This document shows positions 56,595-64,000 of a DNA stretch of 64,000 nucleotides, in pieces. Source of the DNA: Sphingomonas sp. Leaf208. GTDB taxonomy: Bacteria > Pseudomonadota > Alphaproteobacteria > Sphingomonadales > Sphingomonadaceae. Position numbers and translations under genes: made by a program. Location: positions 186,001 through 250,000 of the forward strand of contig NZ_LMKH01000023.1 in NCBI RefSeq assembly GCF_001421415.1, given 5' to 3'. The notes below the pieces were generated by a model. It was not told the DNA's origin and did no database searches. It saw nothing but the letters and a program-made list of their open reading frames with translations. How positions within the stretch are numbered: the stretch's first letter is position 1; each line of letters opens with the position of its first letter.

Positions 56595-58061
56595 TCAGTC
56601 CGCAGTTGCTTTAAAAATATCGCCATTGTCGGCCGCTATGTAGATCGCGCCAGTGCTATCCTGAACGACCGAGGTCGGTTGAGCGATCGCTCCACTCGGC
56701 GGAGCGAAGTCTGCATCGCGGCGTTCGAAGACGCTAGTCGATGCGGTGCTGCCTCTGTTCAGGCTGCTAAGTGGCACCGTGAAGATAGCGCCACTTGCGT
56801 CGAGAAACACATAGGCGCCGGCTAGCGAGGCATTACCACCCCGAAAGACGAAACCTCCGACAATCTGCTGCCCTGCATAAATTCCACTGCCATGTGCGTA
56901 TTCCAAAACCGGTGACACCAATCCGGCGGGCTCGCCCGCCGTGACGATGCTGGTCCCTTCCCGGTAAGGCCATCCCAGATTATCAATGCTGCCTGGGGTA
57001 AGCGGCAGGGAGTTCACCTCCTCCCGTTGCGCCTGTCCGCGATCAGGCAACAGAAGACCGTTGCTATAGAAGGTTCCGCCGATCGGATATTGCAGGCCCT
57101 GTGCCAGCACCGTTGGTCTAATTGGCTCCGGAACCGACGCACCGGAATAGGCGTCGAAGCTTGCCGTTGTGAACGACAAGAGCTTGCCGAACAATGAGGC
57201 TGAACTTTGCGCGCTGCCGCTTGGATCGTTGACTCCACCTGCATCACCGGTCGCGACATAGAGAAGCCCAGTCGCACCAAAGCCCAGCCACCCGCCGACA
57301 TTGTTCGCAAAGCGTGTAAGCTGACCGATAGAGAACTCAAGCCAACTCGTCGGGCCGCCGTTGTTGAAGATCTGCCGGACCGCGACGCCGCCATTGCGCG
57401 CCACCAAAGCATAGACGATGCGGCGGACCGCGAAATTGGGTTGCACGGCGATACTGAGGATTCCCTGCCCCTCGGCAGCCGTGAGCCCCTCGACGCTTGC
57501 GTAAAGCGTGCGCTGTTGGGTAGCAGGGTCGTAGATGTAGATCGCACCCGACCGCTCGGCCACCATCAACTGGCTTTGACCGGGGATCGTCACAATCGCC
57601 GTGGGGTGACTGAAACCGCTGGCCACCCGCTGTACAGTAACCCCTTCCTTGCTGTTTGTTACCGTAATTGTCACCGCTTGGCTGGCAGTCGCCTTACCGT
57701 CGCTCGCCGAGACCTGAACCGAATAGGCATTGTCTGCATCGGCATCGGTCGGCTTTTCGAAATTAGGAGACGATACGAAGCGAACTTCCCCCGTACCGCT
57801 GATCGTGAAGCGGGCTGCATCGGTGCCGGACAACGACAACGTAACTGGATCACCGTCCGGGTCAGTCGCGGTCGCCTGGTACGTAACCCCGGCGCTGTTT
57901 TCCACGACGCTGACCGACGTGGCCGATGTGATGCCCGGGGCGCGGTTTGCCGGGGCAGGCGGAGGACCGGAGCCGTCAGAACCGCCGCACCCGCTCAACC
58001 CGAGTGTAAGTGCAGTGATCGAAATGGCGCGCTTGCTCGCGCGTACTCTCAGGTTAATCAT
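56595..58061 (-). CDS. Lipoprotein with cadherin-like domain and sugar-dehydrogenase-type beta-propeller
   Basis: A 488-residue protein with a lipoprotein signal (ISITALTLGLSGCGGSDGSG). A cadherin-like repeat (about residues 40-135: SVSVVENSAGVTYQATATDP, DADNAYSVQVSASDGKAT) precedes a beta-propeller (about 140-488). The propeller resembles PQQ-dependent glucose/sorbosone dehydrogenases (GFSHPTAIVTIPGQSQLMVA, VAERSGAIYIYDPA, GQGILSIAVQPNFA, LLYVATGDAGGVNDPSG, DNLGWPYREGT). Catalytic residues could not be verified, so dehydrogenase activity is not certain. Base composition is visibly less GC-rich than the neighbours. The ATG is preceded by GGGGGGAA. Confidence 0.82.
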   Translation of the reverse strand: MINLRVRASKRAISITALTLGLSGCGGSDGSGPPPAPANRAPGITSATSVSVVENSAGVTYQATATDPDGDPVTLSLSGTDAARFTISGTGEVRFVSSPNFEKPTDADADNAYSVQVSASDGKATASQAVTITVTNSKEGVTVQRVASGFSHPTAIVTIPGQSQLMVAERSGAIYIYDPATQQRTLYASVEGLTAAEGQGILSIAVQPNFAVRRIVYALVARNGGVAVRQIFNNGGPTSWLEFSIGQLTRFANNVGGWLGFGATGLLYVATGDAGGVNDPSGSAQSSASLFGKLLSFTTASFDAYSGASVPEPIRPTVLAQGLQYPIGGTFYSNGLLLPDRGQAQREEVNSLPLTPGSIDNLGWPYREGTSIVTAGEPAGLVSPVLEYAHGSGIYAGQQIVGGFVFRGGNASLAGAYVFLDASGAIFTVPLSSLNRGSTASTSVFERRDADFAPPSGAIAQPTSVVQDSTGAIYIAADNGDIFKATAD

Positions 58062-58236
58062 AGTTCCCCCCGGATAGCAGAACTAGACGTACCAGTGCCG
58101 AGGCCGCCACGCCAGCGCCCACGAACAGTACCAAAACGATCGCTTGCACAGATTTTCGACAACGATCAGCAATATCTGCCGACTTGTTACGGCCATTCCG
58201 GGCGCGGGTAGCACAATACAAAAAGGGTGGGCTCAT
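58054..58236 (-). CDS. Possible small single-pass membrane protein
   Basis: A 60-codon frame that ends by overlapping the start of the lipoprotein gene (ATGATTAA). The product would have a charged N-terminal half (ATRARNGRNKSADIADRCRK) and a long hydrophobic segment (VQAIVLVLFVGAGVAASALV). The overlap and the membrane segment argue for a gene. The lack of a good ribosome-binding site and of a recognised family argue against. Reported as a possibility. Confidence 0.3.
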   Translation of the reverse strand: MSPPFLYCATRARNGRNKSADIADRCRKSVQAIVLVLFVGAGVAASALVRLVLLSGGNYD

Positions 58237-58301
58237 CTCCACGATGGAAAACTGCCAAGAAGTACTCGACCTCAGCGTTGGCATACCTTTAAAGCCCCGC
58301 C

Positions 58302-58841
58302 ATGCCCCGCCTAATCCTGTTCAACAAACCGTACGACGTCCTCAGCCAGTTCACCGACGTGAACAGTCCGACCCCGCGCGCGACGCTGTCGCAGTTCGTC
58401 GATGTGCCGGGCGTCTATCCGGCGGGGCGGCTCGACCGCGATAGCGAAGGGCTATTGCTGCTGACCGACGATGGTCGCCTCCAGGCGCGGATCGCGGACC
58501 CGCGGTTCAAGCTGGCCAAGACCTATCTCGTGCAGGTCGAGGGCGATGCCGGCGAGGACGCGCTCGATCGGTTGCGGGGCGGCGTCACGCTGAAGGACGG
58601 CCCTGCCCGCGCCGACGTCGAGCGGATCGCCGCGCCCGACCTCTGGCCGCGCGTGCCGCCGATCCGCGTTCGCGCGAGCATCCCCGATTGCTGGCTGAAG
58701 ATAACGATCCGCGAAGGCCGCAACCGCCAAGTCCGCCGCATGACCGCCGCGATCGACCACCCCACGCTGCGGCTGGTCCGGTGGAGCATCGGCGACTGGA
58801 CCGTGGCGGGTCTGGAGCCCGGCACGTGGCGCGACGCCTGA
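58302..58841 (+). CDS. 23S rRNA pseudouridine synthase, RluE/RsuA type
   Basis: A 179-residue stand-alone catalytic domain of the RsuA/RluB/RluE group without an S4 domain. Motifs: [15 protein letters not shown], the catalytic Asp in [28 protein letters not shown] and the closing [20 protein letters not shown]. The short S4-less form matches RluE (U2457 of E. coli 23S rRNA), so that target is likely but not proven. No clear operon partner. Confidence 0.92.
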   Translation: MPRLILFNKPYDVLSQFTDVNSPTPRATLSQFVDVPGVYPAGRLDRDSEGLLLLTDDGRLQARIADPRFKLAKTYLVQVEGDAGEDALDRLRGGVTLKDGPARADVERIAAPDLWPRVPPIRVRASIPDCWLKITIREGRNRQVRRMTAAIDHPTLRLVRWSIGDWTVAGLEPGTWRDA

Positions 58842-58960
58842 CGGGCACTTGAGGCGCGCTCACGGCCGCCTGCGGGCCACCGGAAGCACGGGCGCCCATG
58901 GGCACGCCCTACAGACGGCAGCGTTCGTGATTACAAGCGGAACGCCTCCCCACCCACGCC

Positions 58961-59040
58961 GTCATCCTGACGAAAGTCAGGACCCAGAGCCAAGCAGCAC
59001 GGCGTTCGTGATCCTGGGTCCTGACTTTCGTCAGGATGAC
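58961..59040. repeat. 80-bp intergenic dyad repeat
   Basis: GTCATCCTGACGAAAGTCAG followed by GACCCAG is mirrored by CTGGGTC followed by CTGACTTTCGTCAGGATGAC. The arms are perfect over 27 bases. Confidence 0.85.
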
Positions 59041-59076
59041 GGGCGGTGGGGGTTACATCACGCCCACCCAAGCCTC

Positions 59077-59169
59077 GTCATTCCCGCGCGGGCGGGAACC
59101 ATACTGGCTGGCCTCGCACCATGATCACCGGCCCCCGAGGATATGGGTCCCCGCCTGCGCGGGGATGAC
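59077..59169. repeat. 93-bp intergenic dyad repeat
   Basis: GTCATTCCCGCGCGGGCGGG then AACCATACTGGCTGG, ending ATGGGTCCCCGCC then TGCGCGGGGATGAC. Same length and end sequences as 744-836 and 44406-44498. Confidence 0.85.
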
Positions 59170-59357
59170 GACGCGTTGCGTGACGCGCGGGAGTTGCGTG
59201 ATGGCGACGAAGGCGATGATGGCGATGGCGGTGCACGACGAAAACTCCCTCCCCTTCAGGGGAGGGTCGGGGTGGGGCATGTCCACGCGAGCGCGCCCCA
59301 TGTGGCAAGGTCCGTACAGCCCAAGCAGGGGGCTATCCCAATCCGCCAGCAAGACGT

Positions 59358-59410
59358 GTTTCCCCGGGGAGGCGGGGACCCAGACTGGGCTCCCGCCTTC
59401 GCGGGAGAAC
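59358..59410. repeat. 53-bp intergenic dyad repeat
   Basis: GTTTCCCCGGGGAGGCGGGG then ACCCAGACTGGGC then TCCCGCCTTCGCGGGAGAAC. Nearly identical to 61970-62022. Confidence 0.85.
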
Positions 59411-59749
59411 AAGGAAGCGGGCGCGCAAGAACAAGGAAGCGGCAGTCGGCCTGCGCAGGACCGCGCGCCCCTGTCCAACCCGACAACCACCCCCGATGCC
59501 TCGAAGGACGCAGAGATCGCAGTCACCACCGTCGCCGCTGGCCGACGTGCTAATGCGCTGTCCTACACGCGCCTCGGAGCGCACCCTCGGCGGATGCCCA
59601 ACCCCGCCCATCCCGCATACATCACCTCGGCCCAAAACGCCCCTATCGGCCCCCATATCGGGCGATGTGCAGAACGCTGTGAGACTGTGAACTTCGTGCA
59701 CTTCCGCACTGCAACATCGGCGCAAGATACTGATTTCAGGCGCACAACG

Positions 59750-59787
59750 AAAAAGGGCGCGGGGACCATCGCCCCCTCGCCCTTTTT
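59750..59787 (-). terminator. Intrinsic terminator after rplS
   Basis: AAAAAGGGCG with CGGGG pairs with CCCC and CGCCCTTTTT, symmetrical A- and T-runs. It lies 20 bases beyond the rplS stop on the minus strand and can work in both directions. Confidence 0.85.
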
Positions 59788-59806
59788 CAACTCGAACAGT
59801 CTCCGA

Positions 59807-60199
59807 TTACTCGGCGGCTGCGGTCCCCTTTGCGGGGCGCATGTCGCGACGCTCGGCGATACGCGCTGCCTTGCCGGTGCGGCCACGCAGGTAATACAGC
59901 TTGGCGCGACGCACGGCGCCCTTGCGGACGACTTCGATCGAATCGACGTTCGGCGAGTAGAGCGGGAAGACGCGCTCGACGCCCTCGCCGAAGCTCATCT
60001 TCCGCACGGTGAAGTTCGAGCCCATGCCCTTGTTCGAGCGCGCGATGCACACGCCCTCGTAGTTCTGAATACGCGTGCGCTCGCCTTCGACGACCTTCAC
60101 GCCGACCTTCAGCGTGTCGCCGGGGCGGAAATCGGGGATCGTCTTGTTGGCCAGGAACTTCGCGATGTTCTCGGCTTCGATCGTCTGCAACAGGTTCAT
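59807..60199 (-). CDS. rplS: 50S ribosomal protein L19
   Basis: A 130-residue ribosomal protein at the 30S/50S interface. Motifs: [60 protein letters not shown] and [20 protein letters not shown]. Its C-terminal tail ([13 protein letters not shown]) is a normal alphaproteobacterial extension. The start overlaps the trmD stop (ATGA). Confidence 0.98.
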   Translation of the reverse strand: MNLLQTIEAENIAKFLANKTIPDFRPGDTLKVGVKVVEGERTRIQNYEGVCIARSNKGMGSNFTVRKMSFGEGVERVFPLYSPNVDSIEVVRKGAVRRAKLYYLRGRTGKAARIAERRDMRPAKGTAAAE

Positions 60200-60927
60200 G
60201 TCTCGTCCTCGTGTCGCTGCGCGCCAGAGGGCGACTGGACCCGAACGCCCTCATGGCGCTCCCAAAGGTCCGGTCGCCGTGACCGTGTATCGATCTCCGC
60301 GCGGCGTTTGCGCCATGCAGCGATCTTCGCATGATCCCCCGATCGCAGCACCTGCGGGATCGCGCGCCCTTCCCATATCTGAGGTCGGGTATAGTGTGGA
60401 TATTCGAGCAGCCCCGTTTCGAAGCTCTCGTCATCCCCACTAGAAGCCGCGCCCATTACGCCGGGCAGCAGCCGAATGCAAGCATCGAGCAGCACCAGCG
60501 CGCCCATCTCGCCGCCCGACAGGATGTAGTCACCGATCGAGACCTCCTCGATCTCCCGCGCCTCGAACAGGCGTTCGTCGAACCCCTCGAACCGGCCGCA
60601 GAGAATGGTGACGCCGGGACCCTGCGAGAGCTGGCGAACCCGCTCCTGGGTGAGAGGCTTCCCCCGAGGCGTCATGGCCAGCACCGGCCGCCCATCCGCA
60701 ACGCTGTCGATCGCCGAGGCCACCACGTCGGCACGGAGCACCATCCCAGCCCCGCCCCCCGCCGGCGTATCGTCCACCGACTTGTGCTTGTCCGTCGCAA
60801 AGTCCCGGATCTGCACCGGCGAACAGGACCACCGCCCCTCGCCGAGCGCGCGGCCCGCAAGCGAGGTCCCCAGCGGCCCCGGAAACATCTCCGGATACAG
60901 CGTCAATATCGTGGCAGCGAAAGTCAC
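60196..60927 (-). CDS. trmD: tRNA (guanine-N1)-methyltransferase
   Basis: A 243-residue SPOUT methyltransferase that makes m1G37 in tRNA. Motifs: [38 protein letters not shown], the knot [20 protein letters not shown] and [20 protein letters not shown], and [23 protein letters not shown] at 60927 ([12 protein letters not shown]) gives the usual N-terminus; the upstream ATGs add an atypical extension. Operon with rplS by ATGA overlap. RimM is not adjacent here, being cut off by an inverted gene. Confidence 0.96.
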   Translation of the reverse strand: MTFAATILTLYPEMFPGPLGTSLAGRALGEGRWSCSPVQIRDFATDKHKSVDDTPAGGGAGMVLRADVVASAIDSVADGRPVLAMTPRGKPLTQERVRQLSQGPGVTILCGRFEGFDERLFEAREIEEVSIGDYILSGGEMGALVLLDACIRLLPGVMGAASSGDDESFETGLLEYPHYTRPQIWEGRAIPQVLRSGDHAKIAAWRKRRAEIDTRSRRPDLWERHEGVRVQSPSGAQRHEDET

Positions 60928-61042
60928 AGCGTCCAATTCTCTATCCGAAGGCAGGGTTTGCACCATCGTGCGGCGCAATCTGCTCAGCACCTATACGGAT
61001 CGCCCCGACGGAACAATTACGCTGCCGAAACGCTCGCGGCGG

Positions 61043-61948
61043 ATGGACGATTGCATCATCATCGGCGCCGGCCCGGCGGGCCTGACCGCAGCCATCTATC
61101 TCGCGCGCTTCCACCTCTCGATCCGGCTGTTCGATTGCGGCAGCAGCCGCGCCGCGCTGATCCCGTGCACGCACAACCATGCCGGCTATCCCGAAGGCAT
61201 CCGCGGCACGGACCTGCTAGCCCGGATGCTGGCGCAGGCTGAGACTTACGGTGCGGTGCGCGAGGGCGTGCGGGTCGATGCGATCGAGGTGGAGGACGAC
61301 GGCTTCACCGTACGGCTCGGCGATCGTCGCGCACGAGCCCGGAGCGTACTGCTCGCCACCGGCGTCGTGAACAACCGCCCCAACATGCCCGACGCCATCC
61401 ATGACGAAGCGCTCGAAGCCGGCCTCCTCCGCTACTGCCCCATCTGCGACGGCTACGAAGTCACCGACAAGCGCGTCGGCATCATCGGCACCGGCGACCA
61501 CGGCATGCGCGAGGCGCTGTTCCTACGCGGCTACACAAAGGACGTGACGCTGATCGCCCCAGAGGGTGGCCACGACCTCGATCCGGCATGCGAAGCGGCG
61601 CTCGACGATGCCGGGATCGTCCGCGTCGGAGGCCCCTGCGGCAACTACGCGATCGAGGAAAACAAGCTTTCGCTGGAAACGGTGGAGGGCCGATTGTCGT
61701 TCGACAGCATCTATCCAGCCCTCGGATCGGTAATCCGTTCGGAACTAGCCGTCGCGGCAGGCGCACGCGCATCCGAGGACGGGTGCCTGGAAGTCGACTC
61801 GCACCAGCGCACCTCGATCCCCGGCCTGTTCGCGGCCGGCGACGTGGTGAAGGGCCTCGACCAGATCAGCCATGCGATGGGGGAAGCCGGCGTCGCTGCG
61901 ACGACGATCCGTAACATGCTCGCCGAGCAGCGCCCGCTTCGGCGGTAG
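61043..61948 (+). CDS. Thioredoxin-reductase-like FAD/NAD(P)-dependent oxidoreductase
   Basis: A 301-residue flavoprotein. The FAD-binding motif is CIIIGAGPAGLTAAIYLARF, the redox-active pair is in LLRYCPICDGYEVTDK (CPIC, in the TrxR position), the NAD(P) fold has VGIIGTGDHGMREALFL, and the FAD-closing motif is SIPGLFAAGDVVKGLDQISH. It is shorter and more divergent than canonical TrxB (CATC), so an alternative partner such as a glutaredoxin-like or low-potential protein is possible. It is encoded opposite to, and between, rimM and trmD. A weak GGCGG precedes the ATG. Confidence 0.9.
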   Translation: MDDCIIIGAGPAGLTAAIYLARFHLSIRLFDCGSSRAALIPCTHNHAGYPEGIRGTDLLARMLAQAETYGAVREGVRVDAIEVEDDGFTVRLGDRRARARSVLLATGVVNNRPNMPDAIHDEALEAGLLRYCPICDGYEVTDKRVGIIGTGDHGMREALFLRGYTKDVTLIAPEGGHDLDPACEAALDDAGIVRVGGPCGNYAIEENKLSLETVEGRLSFDSIYPALGSVIRSELAVAAGARASEDGCLEVDSHQRTSIPGLFAAGDVVKGLDQISHAMGEAGVAATTIRNMLAEQRPLRR

Positions 61949-61969
61949 CCTGCGCGACGAGAAAAGAGT

Positions 61970-62022
61970 GTTTCCCCGCGAAGGCGGGGACCCAGAGTGG
62001 GCTCCCGCCTTCGCGGGAGAAC
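61970..62022. repeat. 53-bp intergenic dyad repeat
   Basis: GTTTCCCCGCGAAGGCGGGG then ACCCAGAGTGGGC then TCCCGCCTTCGCGGGAGAAC. It lies between the convergent flavoprotein and rimM genes. Confidence 0.85.
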
Positions 62023-62027
62023 AAAGC

Positions 62028-62528
62028 TTACTCGGCGGCGAAAGAGGCCTCGACGATGAGCCGGTCGGCATCCCATTCGGGAACTGCCTCGGGCCGCATC
62101 GGAATCATGAAGCGCTTGCCAGGCTTGTCGTCCACTGGAAGGCGTTCGATCTCGATAACGTCACCCGCACCGAAATTATCGATCGCAACGACCCGTCCGA
62201 TCGCCTCGCCATCGGTCGAGACGACATCGAGCCCGATCACATCGGTGTGATAATACTCACCGTCTTCCAGCGGCGGCAGCGAAGACCGCGGCACCGTCAG
62301 CTCGGTTCCGCGCATCGCCTCGGCGGCGTTGCGATCGGCGACCTCGGCGAAGCGCGCAATCATCCCGTTGTTACCGTTGCGGGCGGACTTCAGCGACAGC
62401 GCGCCGTTATTGAAGCTCTTGTAGCTCCCGAAATTCTCGGCGAAGACCTTTAGCCGCACTTCGCCACCGATGCCGTGCGCACCGATGACGACGGCGAGCG
62501 TCACGTCAGCCTTGCGCGGAGCCTTCAT
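62028..62528 (-). CDS. rimM: Ribosome maturation factor RimM
   Basis: A 166-residue 30S assembly factor. The N-terminal beta-barrel has VTLAVVIGAHGIGGEVRLKV and RFAEVADRNAAEAMRGTELT. The PRC-barrel half has GEYYHTDVIGLDVVSTDGEA and the final IPMRPEAVPEWDADRLIVEA. The start is uncertain: ATG 62528 gives the usual length, while ATG 62594 adds a Pro/Thr-rich extension read in the frame opposite to a small ORF. No good ribosome-binding site precedes 62528, so coupling to that small ORF is possible. Confidence 0.94.
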   Translation of the reverse strand: MKAPRKADVTLAVVIGAHGIGGEVRLKVFAENFGSYKSFNNGALSLKSARNGNNGMIARFAEVADRNAAEAMRGTELTVPRSSLPPLEDGEYYHTDVIGLDVVSTDGEAIGRVVAIDNFGAGDVIEIERLPVDDKPGKRFMIPMRPEAVPEWDADRLIVEASFAAE

Positions 62529-62649
62529 CGCGGCCGGGGGTGTCGTCGGAGCCTTCGGCGGGGTCGTCGGCGGAGACGCCTTGGTTGGTGGCATCTTCGA
62601 TGTCCTCGGGTGCGGGGGCTGTGCGGGGGTCGGTTTCGGGGGCCATCAT
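62506..62649 (-). CDS. Possible small acidic protein between rpsP and rimM
   Basis: A 47-codon frame from ATGATG with AGGAG 3-6 bases upstream. The product would start MMAPETDPRTAPAPEDIEDA and end in DDTPGRDEGSAQG. It is acidic, disordered and has a strong C bias at third codon positions, as real genes here do. It overlaps the rimM start by 23 bases, so it could couple rimM translation. No family is recognised. Alternatively rimM begins at 62594 and this frame is spurious. Confidence 0.4.
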   Translation of the reverse strand: MMAPETDPRTAPAPEDIEDATNQGVSADDPAEGSDDTPGRDEGSAQG

Positions 62650-62724
62650 GCGCTCCTGTTCGGGGTTACCGATCGAGAGAACGCATGAAGTCCGGTTCGG
62701 GTGCGGAACGCGTCCGCTACCCTC

Positions 62725-62808
62725 GTCACCATCCTGGGCTCGACCCAGGACCCAGGGTCACGAACGTTGCCGCCCTTGGCTCTGGGTCCCAGCGTTCGCT
62801 GGAATGAC
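62725..62808. repeat. 84-bp intergenic dyad repeat
   Basis: GTCACCATCCTGGGCTCGAC then CCAGGACCCAGGGTCACGAA, closing GGCTCTGGGTCCCAG then CGTTCGCTGGAATGAC. Same family as the other CCCAG-centred dyads; the arms are less well matched. Confidence 0.65.
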
Positions 62809-62815
62809 GGAACAA

Positions 62816-62841
62816 GGGCGGCCGGGATATCCCGACCGCCC
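62816..62841 (-). terminator. Hairpin downstream of rpsP
   Basis: GGGCGG...GGGAT / ATCCC...CCGCCC forms a stem with small mismatches 8 bases after the rpsP stop. On the minus strand it is followed by TTGTTCC, a weak T-run, so partial termination or attenuation before rimM is possible. Confidence 0.45.
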
Positions 62842-62848
62842 CCGGATC

Positions 62849-63295
62849 TTACGAAGCGCTCGTAGCGTCTTCGATTTCAGCAGCAGCGACCTGCTCGGTC
62901 TCTTCGTTGCTGCCCGAAGCAGGTGCTGCCTTCGCAGCAGCTTCAGCCTCGGCAGCTTCAGCCGCCTTGGTCGCACGCTCTTCGGCGCGCTCGGTGGCCT
63001 TCTCGCCGGGCTTGCCCTTGTTCGGGTTGTTGCGGGCCGAACGCTCGAGCACGCCAGCCTGGTCGAGGAAGCGCGCGACGCGGTCGGTCGGCTGCGCGCC
63101 AACGCTCAGCCAATGCTTCGCGCGGTCGGCGTCGAGCTGCACGCGCTGCTCGTTGTCCTTGGCGAGGAGCGGGTTGTAGTTGCCGATCTTCTCGATGAAG
63201 CGGCCATCACGCGGCGAACGCGCATCGGCAACGACGATCTTGTAGTAAGGACGCTTCTTGGAGCCACCGCGCGCGAGGCGAATGTTGATTGCCAT
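62849..63295 (-). CDS. rpsP: 30S ribosomal protein S16
   Basis: A 148-residue S16. The core is normal ([60 protein letters not shown]). It carries a long Ala/Glu/Lys-rich tail ([20 protein letters not shown]) of about 60 residues, common in sphingomonads and probably disordered. Upstream of rimM, downstream of ffh. AAGGAAAAT precedes the ATG. Confidence 0.97.
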   Translation of the reverse strand: MAINIRLARGGSKKRPYYKIVVADARSPRDGRFIEKIGNYNPLLAKDNEQRVQLDADRAKHWLSVGAQPTDRVARFLDQAGVLERSARNNPNKGKPGEKATERAEERATKAAEAAEAEAAAKAAPASGSNEETEQVAAAEIEDATSAS

Positions 63296-63362
63296 GATAT
63301 TTTCCTTCGTTTTCTAATAAATTCTCCGGCGCGAGCCGAAGTGTCGTGGTTGGATAAGGAGG

Positions 63363-64000
63363 TTATTTCTTCTTAAGAAAATCGTCGAAACCGGCAGGCA
63401 TCTGCGGTATCTTGGGGCCACCAAGCCCCGGCAGACCGCCGCCCGACGAACCGCCCGGCAGGCCGCCGGCACCAGCCTTGTTGAGCATGTCGCCCATCTG
63501 CGGCCCGCCGATCGCGTTGCCGATGCCGCCAAGACCACCGCCCATGCCGCCCTTGCCGAGCATCGCCATCATGCCCTTCATGCCGCCCATCTTCTTGATC
63601 TTCTTCATGGCGGTCGACATTTCGAGGTGCATCTTGAGCAGCTTGTTGACCTCCTGGACGGTCGTCCCGGAGCCCTTGGCGATGCGGATCTTGCGCTTGG
63701 CGTTGATCAGTTCGGGCTTATTGCGCTCCTTGATCGTCATCGAACCGATCATCGCGTCCATGTGCACCAGCACCTTTTCGCCACCGACCGACGCGACCGC
63801 ACCCTGCGCCTTCTTCATGCCGGGGATCATACCCGCCAACGCGCCGAGCCCGCCCATCCGCTGCATCTGCGCGAGCTGAGCACGCAGGTCGTTCATGTCG
63901 AACTGCCCCTTGGCCATCTTCGCGGCCATGCGCTCAGCGTCTTCGGCCTGGATCGACTCCGCGGCGCGCTCGACCAGGCTGACGACGTCGCCCATGCCGA
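63363..64000 (-). CDS. ffh: Signal recognition particle protein Ffh (3' part; start lies beyond the right edge)
   Basis: About 212 C-terminal residues are present, starting at the end of the G domain (MGDVVSLVERAAESIQAEDA) and continuing through the methionine-rich M domain (FDMNDLRAQLAQMQRMGGLG, ITNP-like hinge, and SGTTVQEVNKLLKMH with KKIKKMGGMKGMMAMLG). The Gly-rich tail ends AGFDDFLKKK. Ffh binds 4.5S RNA and signal sequences for cotranslational targeting. It heads the ffh-rpsP-rimM run. Confidence 0.96.
   Translation of the reverse strand, partial: GMGDVVSLVERAAESIQAEDAERMAAKMAKGQFDMNDLRAQLAQMQRMGGLGALAGMIPGMKKAQGAVASVGGEKVLVHMDAMIGSMTIKERNKPELINAKRKIRIAKGSGTTVQEVNKLLKMHLEMSTAMKKIKKMGGMKGMMAMLGKGGMGGGLGGIGNAIGGPQMGDMLNKAGAGGLPGGSSGGGLPGLGGPKIPQMPAGFDDFLKKK

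Larger units (their letters stand above)
58842..59806. other. ~965-bp gene-free region rich in repeats
   Basis: Between rluE-type gene and rplS. It holds dyads 58961-59040, 59077-59169 and 59358-59410, a GGGGAGGGTCGGGGTGGGG stretch near 59259-59277 and the rplS terminator at 59750-59787. About 59411-59749 shows no repeat, RNA or coding signal I can support. Frames here have no recognisable product. Confidence 0.7.

Noticed and set aside
59036..59806. Frames of 100-400 codons in the region before rplS
   Set aside because: They run through repeats and, on the plus strand, antisense to rplS; no product is recognisable.

Overview
The window is GC-rich chromosomal DNA of an alphaproteobacterium, most likely Sphingomonas or a close relative. 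Reasons: the housekeeping blocks (eno-ftsB, carA/carB-greA, dnaG-rpoD, ffh-rpsP-rimM / trmD-rplS) read like sphingomonad proteins; there is a long TonB-dependent receptor; candidate EcfG-type stress promoters are present; and the intergenic spaces are full of palindromic repeats. The genus call is inferred from protein style, not from a search. I see no phage, insertion sequence, CRISPR array or rRNA. One tRNA gene (Thr, anticodon UGU) is present.

Layout. 1-3235: start of a DUF2218-type gene, its PadR regulator with a palindromic operator, mgsA/rarA, a conserved hypothetical gene and tRNA-Thr. 3401-32221: a glycan-utilisation locus of 14 genes. 32273-40453: small secreted proteins, an S9 prolyl oligopeptidase, an MFS transporter, a DUF885 lipoprotein peptidase and an alpha/beta hydrolase. 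40593-44392: ftsB-eno and a cluster of small envelope/stress proteins. 44962-51386 (minus strand): carA, an inserted low-GC gene, carB, greA, rhomboid. 51527-56422: yqeY, a DUF559 endonuclease-like gene, dnaG, rpoD. 56595-64000: a sugar-dehydrogenase-like lipoprotein, rluE-type pseudouridine synthase, a repeat-filled gap of about 1 kb, rplS-trmD, a thioredoxin-reductase-like gene, rimM, a possible small ORF, rpsP and the 3' part of ffh.

The glycan locus looks like a complete route for dismantling asparagine-linked glycans. A TonB-dependent receptor can import the glycan or glycopeptide. Mostly Tat-exported enzymes then trim it: alpha-fucosidase GH29, beta-galactosidase GH2, hexosaminidase GH20, a GH3 enzyme that resembles beta-xylosidases, alpha-mannosidases GH92 and GH125, beta-mannosidase GH2, and a glycosylasparaginase for the GlcNAc-Asn bond. 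GlcNAc is taken up by a PTS (EIIBC plus an EIIA-HPr-EI fusion), then processed by NagA and an SIS-type NagB-II. A GntR/UTRA regulator is encoded within, and related ACC(R)(R)T-type sequences recur in three of its intergenic regions.

The observations most worth pursuing are: a ~110-bp palindromic element inserted in frame inside carA; a DUF559 gene bracketed by, and translated through, the same element; a PTS EIIB duplicate with Cys replaced by His; a low-GC gene wedged with overlaps between carA and carB; and dispersed dyads of recurrent 53-bp and 93-bp size.
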